From positions 1 to 64,000 of the forward strand of contig JAJZJR010000008.1 in assembly GCA_021810045.1 (NCBI GenBank): DNA of 64,000 nt. The letters are read 5' to 3'. Source of the stretch: Thermoplasmata archaeon. GTDB lineage: Archaea; Thermoplasmatota; Thermoplasmata; Thermoplasmatales; Thermoplasmataceae. The notes under the pieces are model-generated. The model saw only the letters and a list, made by a program, of their open reading frames with translations. It was not told the DNA's origin and did not search any database. The position numbers were made by a program, and so were the translations under genes. Shown here in pieces: positions 54,873 through 62,740 of the stretch (its first letter is position 1; every line of letters starts with the position of its first letter).

Positions 54873-56039
54873 ATGGAATCGGGTGTAAAATTCAAGGTTT
54901 TCAGTGTTCCAGTTACAGCAGACCATGAAATTCTTGAAGAATGTGTTGGAATAATAAACAGCAAATTCCAGAGAGAGCATTTCCATCTGGTCATTTCCAA
55001 CGATGAAATAACTGTCTTTCTGAACATCCTTGATCTGGAAAAATTGAGGGCCATTGCATCAGATCTTGAAACAGAATATTCAATGGAAAAGGGGAATGCA
55101 CTCTCTATTATGGTCGAAAGAATAGCGTCCATCGGCAGTTACGGTATAAAAGCAGGCAAAAGATCCTTTGTACAATATAATCTGGAGAGAAAGGTGAGGG
55201 ACAGAAAGAAAAAGATCCAGGACAGAGGCTCCTATTATTATGCAAGGAACAGTAAATTCGCCATGAGCAGCAATCCTTTTCCTGAGGATTTACTTGATAC
55301 CATAACGGTTGCAGATTCTGAAGAGGCCATGAGGAATATCCCCGACAATAGTGTAGATCTCGTGTTCACCTCTCCACCTTACAACTTCGGCCTTGATTAC
55401 GGTGAACACATGGACGGCATTGACTGGAACAGGTACTTTGAAAAGCTCTTTTCAGTACTCGGAGAATGCATCAGAGTCACGAAATATGGAGGCAGGGTCG
55501 TAATAAATGTACAACCCCTCTATTCCGATTTCATACCTATACATCACATGATATCAGAATTCTTCATGAAAAACCAGATGATCTGGAGAAATGAGATTAT
55601 CTGGGAAAAGAACAACTACAATGCAAAGTATACTGCTTGGGGAAGCTGGAAAAGCCCAAGCAATCCATACCTGAAATACACCTGGGAATTTGTTGAGGTT
55701 TTCTCAAAGGGTGATCTTAAGCATCCCGGTGACAGGAATTACGCTGACATAAGTGACAAAGAATTCAAGGAATGGGTCAATGCCAGGTGGAGCATATCTC
55801 CAGAGAGAAACATGAAGGAATATGATCATCCTGCAATGTTTCCTGAAAAACTGGCAGAAAGGGTGTTAAAGTTATTCTCATTCCAGAATGATATCATTCT
55901 TGATCCTTTCAATGGTGTTGGCACCACGACCAAGGTAGCAAAGAAACTGAAACGCCATTTTGTGGGTTTTGACGTTTCTGAGAAATACGTGGAAACAGCC
56001 AGAAAACGACTTTCCGAGGTTGACAGCCACAATCTATGA
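54873..56039 (+). CDS. Beta-class DNA methyltransferase, solitary, with N-terminal extension
   Basis: The 388-aa protein has catalytic motif IV TSPPYN (166-171) ahead of the SAM motif I DPFNGVGTT (344-352), the order of beta-class N4-cytosine/N6-adenine enzymes. Residues 1-130 form an extra domain (helical and charged, KRSFVQYNLERKVRDRKKK) not seen in minimal enzymes. No restriction gene lies alongside. TATA GCATATAAATC (54826-54836) precedes the start. It is the second orphan DNA methyltransferase in the window, the other being at 2924-3745. Confidence 0.88.
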   Translation: MESGVKFKVFSVPVTADHEILEECVGIINSKFQREHFHLVISNDEITVFLNILDLEKLRAIASDLETEYSMEKGNALSIMVERIASIGSYGIKAGKRSFVQYNLERKVRDRKKKIQDRGSYYYARNSKFAMSSNPFPEDLLDTITVADSEEAMRNIPDNSVDLVFTSPPYNFGLDYGEHMDGIDWNRYFEKLFSVLGECIRVTKYGGRVVINVQPLYSDFIPIHHMISEFFMKNQMIWRNEIIWEKNNYNAKYTAWGSWKSPSNPYLKYTWEFVEVFSKGDLKHPGDRNYADISDKEFKEWVNARWSISPERNMKEYDHPAMFPEKLAERVLKLFSFQNDIILDPFNGVGTTTKVAKKLKRHFVGFDVSEKYVETARKRLSEVDSHNL

Positions 56040-56048
56040 TGGAAAAAT

Positions 56049-56930
56049 TTACATTACCGGAAGACTGGAACCGATCTGAACATTTCCATTCACTGTTGAA
56101 AGTACTACGGAAGTTCCTCCCCCATTCACGGTTCCTATAAGTTGTCTTGTATTTGAAACACTTGAAACAACTGTAATTCCCGAAACTGTCACACCTCCAT
56201 TAACAGTACTTGCAGAAATGGTAAGATTGGATGCCGGGTTTGAATAATAGTTGACGTTTCCATTGGTTGTAGACAGGGAAATTGATCCGGTTGAGGTTTC
56301 ATTGTTTACAGTTGCCCGGATATTTCCGTTTACCGCAGTACTTGATATTGCATTGAAGGAAAACACTGAGATATATGTGTTTCCATTGGTGTTATGAGTA
56401 CTGACATCCTGGACAGCGTCTCCCCTGACATTTATCTGTCCGTTGGTCGTTTCAAGTGAAATTTCACGTACCACATTTGGAACGTCTGCATTCAATGCTC
56501 CATTGGATGCACTTACTGAAATGGATTTGCTGATAGTATCCGCAGGCACGTAAATATCTGCTATTGCAGTTATGCCCCAGTATTGCGGTGTTGAAATCTG
56601 GAACTCATAATTCAGGTCCACCACAGAGACATTGATTCTGGCAAATGCCTTAACAAAAAAACTGGAAGATACCTTGAGGGTTGCATGCAAAGTATTGTTG
56701 CCGGAATCAATGATATTTATGGCACAATTTCCGGCTGTAACAGTAAGTGTATAATTTTGTGAGGGGTCATATACGCTTGTAGATGCTGATGCTGAACTGC
56801 TTGGACTCAATGTGAACGGCTCAAAATAGTTTGATAGAACAGCAGACATCAATACTATGCTGGCCGATACTACAAGCAGGGTAATCGCAATGACTTTGAG
56901 CGTCAGCATCAACTTTCCCTGCTGGCTCAT
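56049..56930 (-). CDS. Membrane-anchored surface protein with DUF4097-type beta-repeats
   Basis: The 293-aa protein has one N-terminal membrane helix (about 10-32), then a regular beta-solenoid pattern in which T-x-N-G-x-I/V repeats about every 20-25 residues (SLETTNGQINV, HNTNGNTYI, STAVNGNIRA, STTNGNVNYY, STVNGGVTV, STVNGNVQI). These are typical of DUF4097 putative adhesins. The active role is unknown. It lies 2 bp after the small membrane protein gene and likely forms a pair with it. Confidence 0.8.
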   Translation of the reverse strand: MSQQGKLMLTLKVIAITLLVVSASIVLMSAVLSNYFEPFTLSPSSSASASTSVYDPSQNYTLTVTAGNCAINIIDSGNNTLHATLKVSSSFFVKAFARINVSVVDLNYEFQISTPQYWGITAIADIYVPADTISKSISVSASNGALNADVPNVVREISLETTNGQINVRGDAVQDVSTHNTNGNTYISVFSFNAISSTAVNGNIRATVNNETSTGSISLSTTNGNVNYYSNPASNLTISASTVNGGVTVSGITVVSSVSNTRQLIGTVNGGGTSVVLSTVNGNVQIGSSLPVM

Positions 56931-56932
56931 AA

Positions 56933-57211
56933 CTACTCCTTCTTTGCTTTAGAAAGTTCATCAAGTTTACCTTCTATGTAGGAGAGTCGGCTGTCAAGGC
57001 TTGCCGGTGAATAGGTCTTCGTCTCCTTTTCTTCCCCCAAAACCTTGGCTACAGCCACGAACCAGAATATAGTTGCAAAGAAAACAGCTGCAAATGCCAC
57101 TCCAAGGCCACTGACTCCACCATATATGGCACCAACAATCACAAAAACTGACATGGCAGCCCAAATTGGGACACTAAGAGCCATGGCCAGTTTCACCCTG
57201 TCATCAGGCAT
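56933..57211 (-). CDS. Small membrane protein with C-terminal coiled coil
   Basis: The 92-aa protein has two membrane helices (about 10-30 and 37-58) and a charged C-terminal helix (SLDSRLSYIEGKLDELSKAKKE) that looks like a coiled coil. It precedes the DUF4097 protein gene by only 2 bp, so the two are co-transcribed. Not otherwise recognised. A strong hairpin lies just upstream of its start. Confidence 0.65.
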   Translation of the reverse strand: MPDDRVKLAMALSVPIWAAMSVFVIVGAIYGGVSGLGVAFAAVFFATIFWFVAVAKVLGEEKETKTYSPASLDSRLSYIEGKLDELSKAKKE

Positions 57212-57234
57212 ACATACCCCTCATGCAGGCCCTG

Positions 57235-57281
57235 GCCATGGACGGGCAGCACTCGCTGCCTTTTAGGGGTGTGTCCATGGC
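57235..57281 (-). other. Stable hairpin in the leader of the small membrane gene
   Basis: A nested structure: an outer 9-bp stem GCCATGGAC/GTCCATGGC (57235-57243 with 57273-57281) encloses a 6-bp hairpin GGCAGC-ACTC-GCTGCC (57245-57260) with one long internal loop (ACACCCCTAAAA in the minus strand). It lies 24-70 nt upstream of the ATG at 57211. On the plus strand the inner hairpin is followed by TTTT, but no gene ends there. A structured leader or small RNA is possible. Pairing is seen; function is guessed. Confidence 0.5.
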
Positions 57282-57595
57282 TCTTAACCTGCAATTAATC
57301 AACCCTGGTATTTATTTTACCGTTTACCCTGATACTTTAGCTGAAATACCATTATGAATGGACCATTTAGCCTCATAGACAAAAAAAGAAGAGGATAGGA
57401 CTCAACATTGTGGAAAATATCAGTTGATTTTAACATTGAATGGATTATCGGAAAGGCTACTTATTAATCAGAAATTACTGTTTCAGACTTAGGGAACAGT
57501 CTTTATTCAAAAATATGCAGTTGCATGTTGATATTAATTATTAAGTAAGTAAAATAATTCATAATGGTTAAATATAGTAATCAAACTAGACATCC
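57282..57595. other. AT-rich intergenic stretch
   Basis: No convincing gene. It should hold the promoter of the operon running left and that of the radical SAM gene; AAATATAGT (57570-57578) about 25 nt ahead of the ATG at 57596 is the likely TATA box of the latter. Nothing else was seen. Confidence 0.5.
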
Positions 57596-58600
57596 ATGGG
57601 GCTTTTTCAAAGCGTTGCCCTAAGAACTCTGGAAAGGAAGTTAAGAAACCTTTCCGGAGAGAAAACTCCCGTCATTGCAGGTCATAAGCTACTCTATACC
57701 TGCAACCTGCGATGCCATATGTGTCCTTTCTGGAGAAGACCTGACGAACAGCTCCTCTCACTGGATGAGGAGAGAAAGCTGCTTGATGCTGTGGCTGACT
57801 CGGGAGTTTCATTTATGGGGTTTGAAGGGGGAGAACCGTTCCTGAGGAAGGATATCAGTGAGATTCTGCGTATGTCACACGATAGGTTTCACACATCAAT
57901 CGTTACAAATGGTTGGATGCTCAAGGACCACCTGAAAGATGTGAAAGACTACCTAGATCACCTTTTTGTATCTATTGATGGAATCGGTCCAGTGCACGAC
58001 ACCCTAAGGGGAGTGGGAGGCTCATTTGAGAAGGCAAAGGCCGGAATAGCGGCTGCAACCGAGTATGTTCCCGTATCACTTAGCAGTACAATTACATCAG
58101 AAAATTATGGAGAGGTAAACGGAATTGTTGATTTTGCCAGGGAGATGGGGGTTTCAGTCTCCTTCCAGGTTGCCTATGATTATTCAACAGCAGAGAAGAT
58201 GTCGCCTGATTCAAAGAAACTCAAGGGTGCAATTATGGAACTCCTTGAACTGAAAAAATCAGGGGCACCGATCGTGGAATCCAGGGAATACTTCGAGTCT
58301 GTTATCAATTCATGGTACAATGGTATTTCCTGGAAATGCAAACCATGGCTTACCATGAATATTGATCCAATGGGAAGATTGGTTCTTCCATGTTATGTCC
58401 TTAATGAATACACAGGAGACAGGAAGGTGTGGGAAATTGACCTGAGAAAAGCATGGAATTCCGTCGACTGGGTAACCTATGAAACCTGCAATAAATGTGC
58501 CCTTTCCTGTTACCTGGAGCCATCTCTCTTCAACTGGGGCAACTTGGGCATGGTCAAGGAAAGGATAATCGAGAGCATAGTTTCTTACATGAGGGCATGA
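57596..58600 (+). CDS. Radical SAM protein with SPASM-like C-terminus
   Basis: The 334-aa protein has C36-x3-C40-x2-C43 (YTCNLRCHMC), FMGFEGGEPFLRKDI and FVSIDGIG, then C-terminal cysteines (WKCKPW, VLPCYVLN, ETCNKCALSC) likely holding a second cluster. The layout recalls MoaA/HpnH-type or peptide-modifying enzymes. No precursor peptide or partner is nearby; target unknown. The first 20 residues form a basic amphipathic helix. The start has only a leaderless TATA ahead. Confidence 0.8.
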   Translation: MGLFQSVALRTLERKLRNLSGEKTPVIAGHKLLYTCNLRCHMCPFWRRPDEQLLSLDEERKLLDAVADSGVSFMGFEGGEPFLRKDISEILRMSHDRFHTSIVTNGWMLKDHLKDVKDYLDHLFVSIDGIGPVHDTLRGVGGSFEKAKAGIAAATEYVPVSLSSTITSENYGEVNGIVDFAREMGVSVSFQVAYDYSTAEKMSPDSKKLKGAIMELLELKKSGAPIVESREYFESVINSWYNGISWKCKPWLTMNIDPMGRLVLPCYVLNEYTGDRKVWEIDLRKAWNSVDWVTYETCNKCALSCYLEPSLFNWGNLGMVKERIIESIVSYMRA

Positions 58601-58805
58601 AACATGGAGTAAACTGGTTGTATTCTTTCCCGGGCTGAGAATAAGTGCTCAAAGTTCTACAAAATTTTTTAATTCCACATTGAGTTTTTTTCTCTGAAGA
58701 AATCACAGGTTCTCTTTCTGTAGTATTTCCAAGCTATTATATTAATTATAGGAACTTTTTTATTAAATAATTTAATAATATGAACTGAAATGGATTGTGT
58801 AAAAG

Positions 58806-60200
58806 ATGGTTTCAAGGAAAGTAGATATTAATAAGATAAGAGACAGCAGGAAGAATTATGGAATGTATCACAGCAGATTCTCCACTGAAGAAGTACCAAA
58901 ATACAGTTTTCCAGAAAAATCCATGAATTCCAGAACAGTGTATCAGCTCATTCATGACGAGTTAAACCTGGATGGGAACCCTGATCTGAATCTGGCCACT
59001 TTCGTCACCACATGGATGGATCCAGAGGCAGACAAATTGATTATGGAAAATCTCCACAAGAACTTCATAGATCACTTTGAGTATCCGCAGGTAAAGAATA
59101 TTGAAGAGAGAATAGTAAACATTCTGGCCAAGCTTTTCAACGCCCCAGGAGAAAGTGATTTTGTAGGCACATCAACAATCGGTTCGTCCGAGGCAATCAT
59201 GCTTGGACTGCTTGCCCATAAATGGAACTGGAGGGAAAACAGGAAGAAGAATGGTCTTCCGTACGATAAACCGAACATAGTCTTCGGAGGGGACACCCAT
59301 GTATCCTGGGACAAGTTTGCAAGATATTTTGACGTTGAACCAAGAATCATCCCTATAGCCAAGGATCATTTCACCATTCTGGCTGAAGATGTCATGAAAC
59401 AGGTCGATGAGAACACAATAGCCGTAGGAGTGGTTCTTGGAACGACTTTTACAGGTGAATTTGACCCGGTTCAGGAGATCAACGACTCACTTGTAAAACT
59501 AAAGCAAGAGAAAGGGCTGGATGTACCAATTCATGTTGACGCTGCCAGTGCTGGATTCATCACTCCATTCTTCGAAAAGGATTTCAAATGGGATTTCAGG
59601 TTGGAGCAGGTCAGTTCCATAAACACATCCGGACACAAGTTCGGGCTTGTTTATCCGGGCCTCGGATGGCTTATTTTCAGAGATCACGATATGCTTCCCG
59701 AAGATCTCAAATTTTATGTGAATTATCTCGGTGATGAGATGCCCACCTACACACTGAATTTCTCCGAAGGGAGCTCAATGATCATCGCGCAATACTTCAA
59801 CGTAATGCATTTTGGCAGGGAAGGGTATTCCAGAATTGTGAAGAGGATGATGGGCAATGCTTCCTACCTGGCATCAAGACTGAAGGAAAGCGGGGAATTT
59901 GAAGTCATCAATGCAGCAAGCCACATCCCCGTGGTTACATTCAGATTTTCAGGGAATGAGGACTTCACACTTTTTGATCTCTCATACCGGGTTAGAGAAA
60001 GAGGATGGATTGTCCCTGCTTATTCACTTCCACCACATGCTGAGGAAGTGACAATAATGAGGGTGGTGGTAAGGGAAAACTTCACAAGGGATCTTGTTGA
60101 TATTTTTGTGGATGATCTTCTCAATGCAAAGAAGGCTCTGAAAGGCGGTTCAATAAAGACATCCCAGAGATCAGCAAGAGAAGGGCACTCTGTTTCATAA
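58806..60200 (+). CDS. gadB: Glutamate decarboxylase (PLP-dependent)
   Basis: The 464-aa protein aligns in layout with GadA/GadB: TFVTTWMDPEADKLI, VGTSTIGSSEAIMLG (near 120), HVDAASAGF with D245, and the PLP lysine K278 in NTSGHKFGLVYPG. It converts L-glutamate to GABA, consuming a proton. That could help pH balance, but no glutamate/GABA antiporter gene is present here. An alternative is an archaeal tyrosine/aspartate decarboxylase (MfnA), yet the long N-terminus with FATTWMDP-type motif favours glutamate. Confidence 0.88.
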   Translation: MVSRKVDINKIRDSRKNYGMYHSRFSTEEVPKYSFPEKSMNSRTVYQLIHDELNLDGNPDLNLATFVTTWMDPEADKLIMENLHKNFIDHFEYPQVKNIEERIVNILAKLFNAPGESDFVGTSTIGSSEAIMLGLLAHKWNWRENRKKNGLPYDKPNIVFGGDTHVSWDKFARYFDVEPRIIPIAKDHFTILAEDVMKQVDENTIAVGVVLGTTFTGEFDPVQEINDSLVKLKQEKGLDVPIHVDAASAGFITPFFEKDFKWDFRLEQVSSINTSGHKFGLVYPGLGWLIFRDHDMLPEDLKFYVNYLGDEMPTYTLNFSEGSSMIIAQYFNVMHFGREGYSRIVKRMMGNASYLASRLKESGEFEVINAASHIPVVTFRFSGNEDFTLFDLSYRVRERGWIVPAYSLPPHAEEVTIMRVVVRENFTRDLVDIFVDDLLNAKKALKGGSIKTSQRSAREGHSVS

Positions 60201-60322
60201 GGTCTCCCTTCATTCATTAGGGGGAAAATCAAATCGATTTTCTCATTTATTTTTCATTGAATGGGAAGATGCTATTCTTAATCGTGTTTCCGTTAAGTAC
60301 ACTTTAAAACAATATAGCTAAA

Positions 60323-60397
60323 TGCTCCGACCGGGATTTGGACCCGGGTCGTCGGCTCGAAAGGCCGAAATGCTTGGCCGGACTACACCATCGGAGC
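60323..60397 (-). tRNA. tRNA-Glu (anticodon TTC)
   Basis: Folds as a standard 75-nt cloverleaf: acceptor GCTCCGA/TCGGAGC with discriminator A, D stem with G10-T25, T11-A24, G12-C23 and T13-G22, anticodon stem TCGGC/GCCGA with loop CTTTCGA (TTC at 34-36), and T stem CCGGG/CCCGG with loop TCCAAAT. No intron and CCA not encoded. Position 55 reads C instead of the near-universal T. Confidence 0.95.
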
Positions 60398-60420
60398 AGA
60401 GTACAACCTACAGCCCACAT

Positions 60421-60432
60421 GCTTATATTTAA
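60421..60432 (-). promoter_or_regulatory. TATA box of tRNA-Glu
   Basis: TTAAATATAAGC on the minus strand, 24-35 nt before the mature 5' end, the usual distance for an archaeal tRNA promoter. Confidence 0.7.
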
Positions 60433-60472
60433 TTTTCTCAACAGAACTGGCCAATACTTGAGAATTTCTATT

Positions 60473-61507
60473 TCAGATCTTATATCTCAGAAGGGCGCAG
60501 TAGCCTCCAAAATTCTTTATGATATTCCCCTTTTCTCCTGTGAGGCTTATTATGTGGACTGATGTCCCGAAATTCTCAGCAAGTTCAAGAAGTTCCCTGC
60601 CCTGCTCTGACCTGAACTTTTCTTCAGAAACCATAAGAATTTCCACCGCACCCAGTTCAATTGCACTCTTGACGGCTTCATATCCGTATGAGGCCTCCTC
60701 AGTGGTCTTAAGTCTTTTGAGGAACTCTTCCACCAGCCTTGTATCGCCTGATAACCTGAAGTCCTTCAGTATTCCCTCAGATTCAGGAGAGTTCAGGAAT
60801 TCCCATATTGCCCCTTCATCAGAACGTGCAGTAGGGAAGGTCAAAAAAGAGAATTTAGACTGGAATGACTTGGCAAGCTGAACAAATTTCTCACGGGTAA
60901 ATCCACTTCCAAGAACAATTATGCTCGAGTCCTCGGGAAGAATTCTGGACAGACTCTCGTAGACTTCCCTTAAATATTTCTCCTCAGAATAATCTGAAGT
61001 GTAGTGTTTCCCTGTCTTATGGGAATCTATTTTTCCAAGTGACTGAATGCCATAACTCTTGAGGCTTTCAATAAACGCAGTCTCATCGTCGATGATTACG
61101 AAATAATATCTGTCGGAAAACTTATTCTCTACAGCTTCGTCGAACAGTTTCTTCTGTTGGGCACTCCATACATCTTTTGAAAGCATGAACGTGTCCCCGG
61201 GAGAAATTGCGAAGGACTGATGCTGACCAATCGCATCCTCAGAACCTGCGATTACAGTGCCTAAAACCCGTAATGTGCCGGAGAACTCCTGAAATTCTAC
61301 GCTTTCCACACTTATTGTCAGAGTTACGGGCTTTCTGGGCACCTCCTTTGACCTGGTCATGTCCTGCTGCTTCTCTAGTCTTCTCATTACAGTCATTTTC
61401 AGGCGGTCACCCGGAGAAATAATATTATGAAGGTACCAGAGGTCATCGTCTGCCTCGACATGCAGACTTATAAATTCAGGTTCCCTGTCTCCTTCAAGTA
61501 CCTTCAT
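60473..61507 (-). CDS. pelA: Pelota (Dom34) ribosome rescue factor
   Basis: The 344-aa protein has the three-domain pattern: N-terminal Sm-like domain (DDLWYLHNIISPGDRLKMTVMRR), central eRF1-like domain 2 (VIIDDETAFIESLKSYGIQ, GSGFTREKFVQL) and C-terminal domain 3 (AVKSAIELGAVEILMVSEEKF, FGTSVHIIS, NFGGYCALLRYKI). It binds the empty A site of stalled ribosomes with aEF1-alpha and splits them with ABCE1. The 5' end overlaps the upstream nuclease gene by 4 nt. Confidence 0.93.
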   Translation of the reverse strand: MKVLEGDREPEFISLHVEADDDLWYLHNIISPGDRLKMTVMRRLEKQQDMTRSKEVPRKPVTLTISVESVEFQEFSGTLRVLGTVIAGSEDAIGQHQSFAISPGDTFMLSKDVWSAQQKKLFDEAVENKFSDRYYFVIIDDETAFIESLKSYGIQSLGKIDSHKTGKHYTSDYSEEKYLREVYESLSRILPEDSSIIVLGSGFTREKFVQLAKSFQSKFSFLTFPTARSDEGAIWEFLNSPESEGILKDFRLSGDTRLVEEFLKRLKTTEEASYGYEAVKSAIELGAVEILMVSEEKFRSEQGRELLELAENFGTSVHIISLTGEKGNIIKNFGGYCALLRYKI

Positions 61508-61971
61508 GATTGGCTCCCTTTGGTGATTTCATTTATCTTCTTTAAAATTGCATCAAAATGACTTCCTTCCCAGTATACTTTTCCACAGTCTTTGCATACG
61601 AAAACCCTTTTCTGCAATAATCTGACCCCAGTAGGTAAATTTCCGGTGTAATCCTCGATTTTAGTCTTTATCAAAGAACCATTGCAGATGGGGCATAGTG
61701 TAAAATAAAGTTCCGGATCAGGCCTGAAAACAGCTGTAAAATCCTTCAGTTGTTCCAGGTAAATGTCAGATTCCATGTAAAAGGATTCTCTGTATCTGAG
61801 AGACAATTCCCTGTCTCTGGTCAATAGAAATAGATGGTTCTTCGTGCAGTGACTGATAATTTCATCATCGGAAAGGTCTGATGTGGCATATTCCACACTG
61901 AAACCCATAAGGCGAAGCCATCTTGTAAGTTTTCCCAGCATACTGTCAGCATAGAATTTCTCAGCTTTCAT
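61504..61971 (-). CDS. Mut7-C RNase-domain protein with zinc ribbon
   Basis: The 155-aa protein has the Mut7-C (PIN-like) nuclease part: FYADSMLGKLTRWLRLMGF with D9, SDDEIISHC and LLTRDREL (D53) forming the acidic centre, then a zinc ribbon C93-x2-C96 and C126-x2-C129. Such proteins are predicted RNases. The last base triplet region overlaps the pelota start by 4 nt (ATGA), so the two proteins are made together, suggesting joint action on stalled translation. Confidence 0.88.
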   Translation of the reverse strand: MKAEKFYADSMLGKLTRWLRLMGFSVEYATSDLSDDEIISHCTKNHLFLLTRDRELSLRYRESFYMESDIYLEQLKDFTAVFRPDPELYFTLCPICNGSLIKTKIEDYTGNLPTGVRLLQKRVFVCKDCGKVYWEGSHFDAILKKINEITKGSQS

Positions 61972-62058
61972 TATTGTCTCATCTGGTAACCCACAGTATT
62001 GTGGATATGGAAGAATTAATAATTTCAGGATATTAAATTATTTAAGGTTAACTGCAAA

Positions 62059-62634
62059 TCATTTCTTGCGGTTGAAGTAGAAGTAAAGCACAAAAGTTAC
62101 CGCTATGAGAGCAACTATGATGCCGGCATCTCTGTATTCTGCGGATAGAGACTTAACTGTAATCTTGGACCAGCTGAATCCCGGATAGGCTCCTCCATTC
62201 AGTGCCTGTATATTGGTTATGGCATTTCCGCCGCTTTTAACCAGTGAAAGATCATTTTTTGTTGCGTTAAAGGCCTTAGAGAGATTCTGCACAGTAGGTG
62301 AACCAATGTTTGAAAGTGAAACTATCAATGCATTACCGTAAGGGTTAAGGCCTGTATATGAAAGATCGAACACAATGAGATCCTCAGTGAGGTTCTGGCT
62401 CCAGTTATACTTCACAAAGTTGTGGTTGTTGAAGACATCCTGGAATAACACTTGCCACTGAGTGTTGGAAATACTGTCGTACGTTGATGTTCCATTGATG
62501 TAGTAGGTTATCGATGGTAGAGTAGCTGGCGGTGGTGTAAGCGTTGGTGTTTGAGCCGCAGATGAAGCTGGAGCTAATGCAATAAGGAATACTGAAAAGA
62601 ACGCTACTGCAGCGAGGACCTGTATCTTCTTCAT
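62059..62634 (-). CDS. Small secreted protein with C-terminal membrane anchor
   Basis: From ATG at 62634 the 191-aa protein has a signal peptide (MKKIQVLAAVAFFSVFLIALAPASSAA), an ectodomain of about 135 residues, a membrane helix (AGIIVALIAVTFVLYFYF) and a basic end NRKK. The frame is open to 62748 but the extra N-terminal stretch would block the signal peptide, and the AT-rich TATA-like region at 62659-62675 supports 62634. Family unknown; an Asn-rich surface protein. Confidence 0.75.
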   Translation of the reverse strand: MKKIQVLAAVAFFSVFLIALAPASSAAQTPTLTPPPATLPSITYYINGTSTYDSISNTQWQVLFQDVFNNHNFVKYNWSQNLTEDLIVFDLSYTGLNPYGNALIVSLSNIGSPTVQNLSKAFNATKNDLSLVKSGGNAITNIQALNGGAYPGFSWSKITVKSLSAEYRDAGIIVALIAVTFVLYFYFNRKK

Positions 62635-62740
62635 GAATACCTGGCATTGCCGAATACAAAATATTCTTAAAATACTTTCCCGACATATTTCAAAACTGTA
62701 ATTATCCATTGTTCCTATTTGCATATCAATCCGGGTTGTA

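Noticed and set aside
54026-57211. Restriction-modification locus around the beta-class methyltransferase
   Set aside because: Neighbours are an ABC exporter and surface proteins; no endonuclease or specificity subunit is present.
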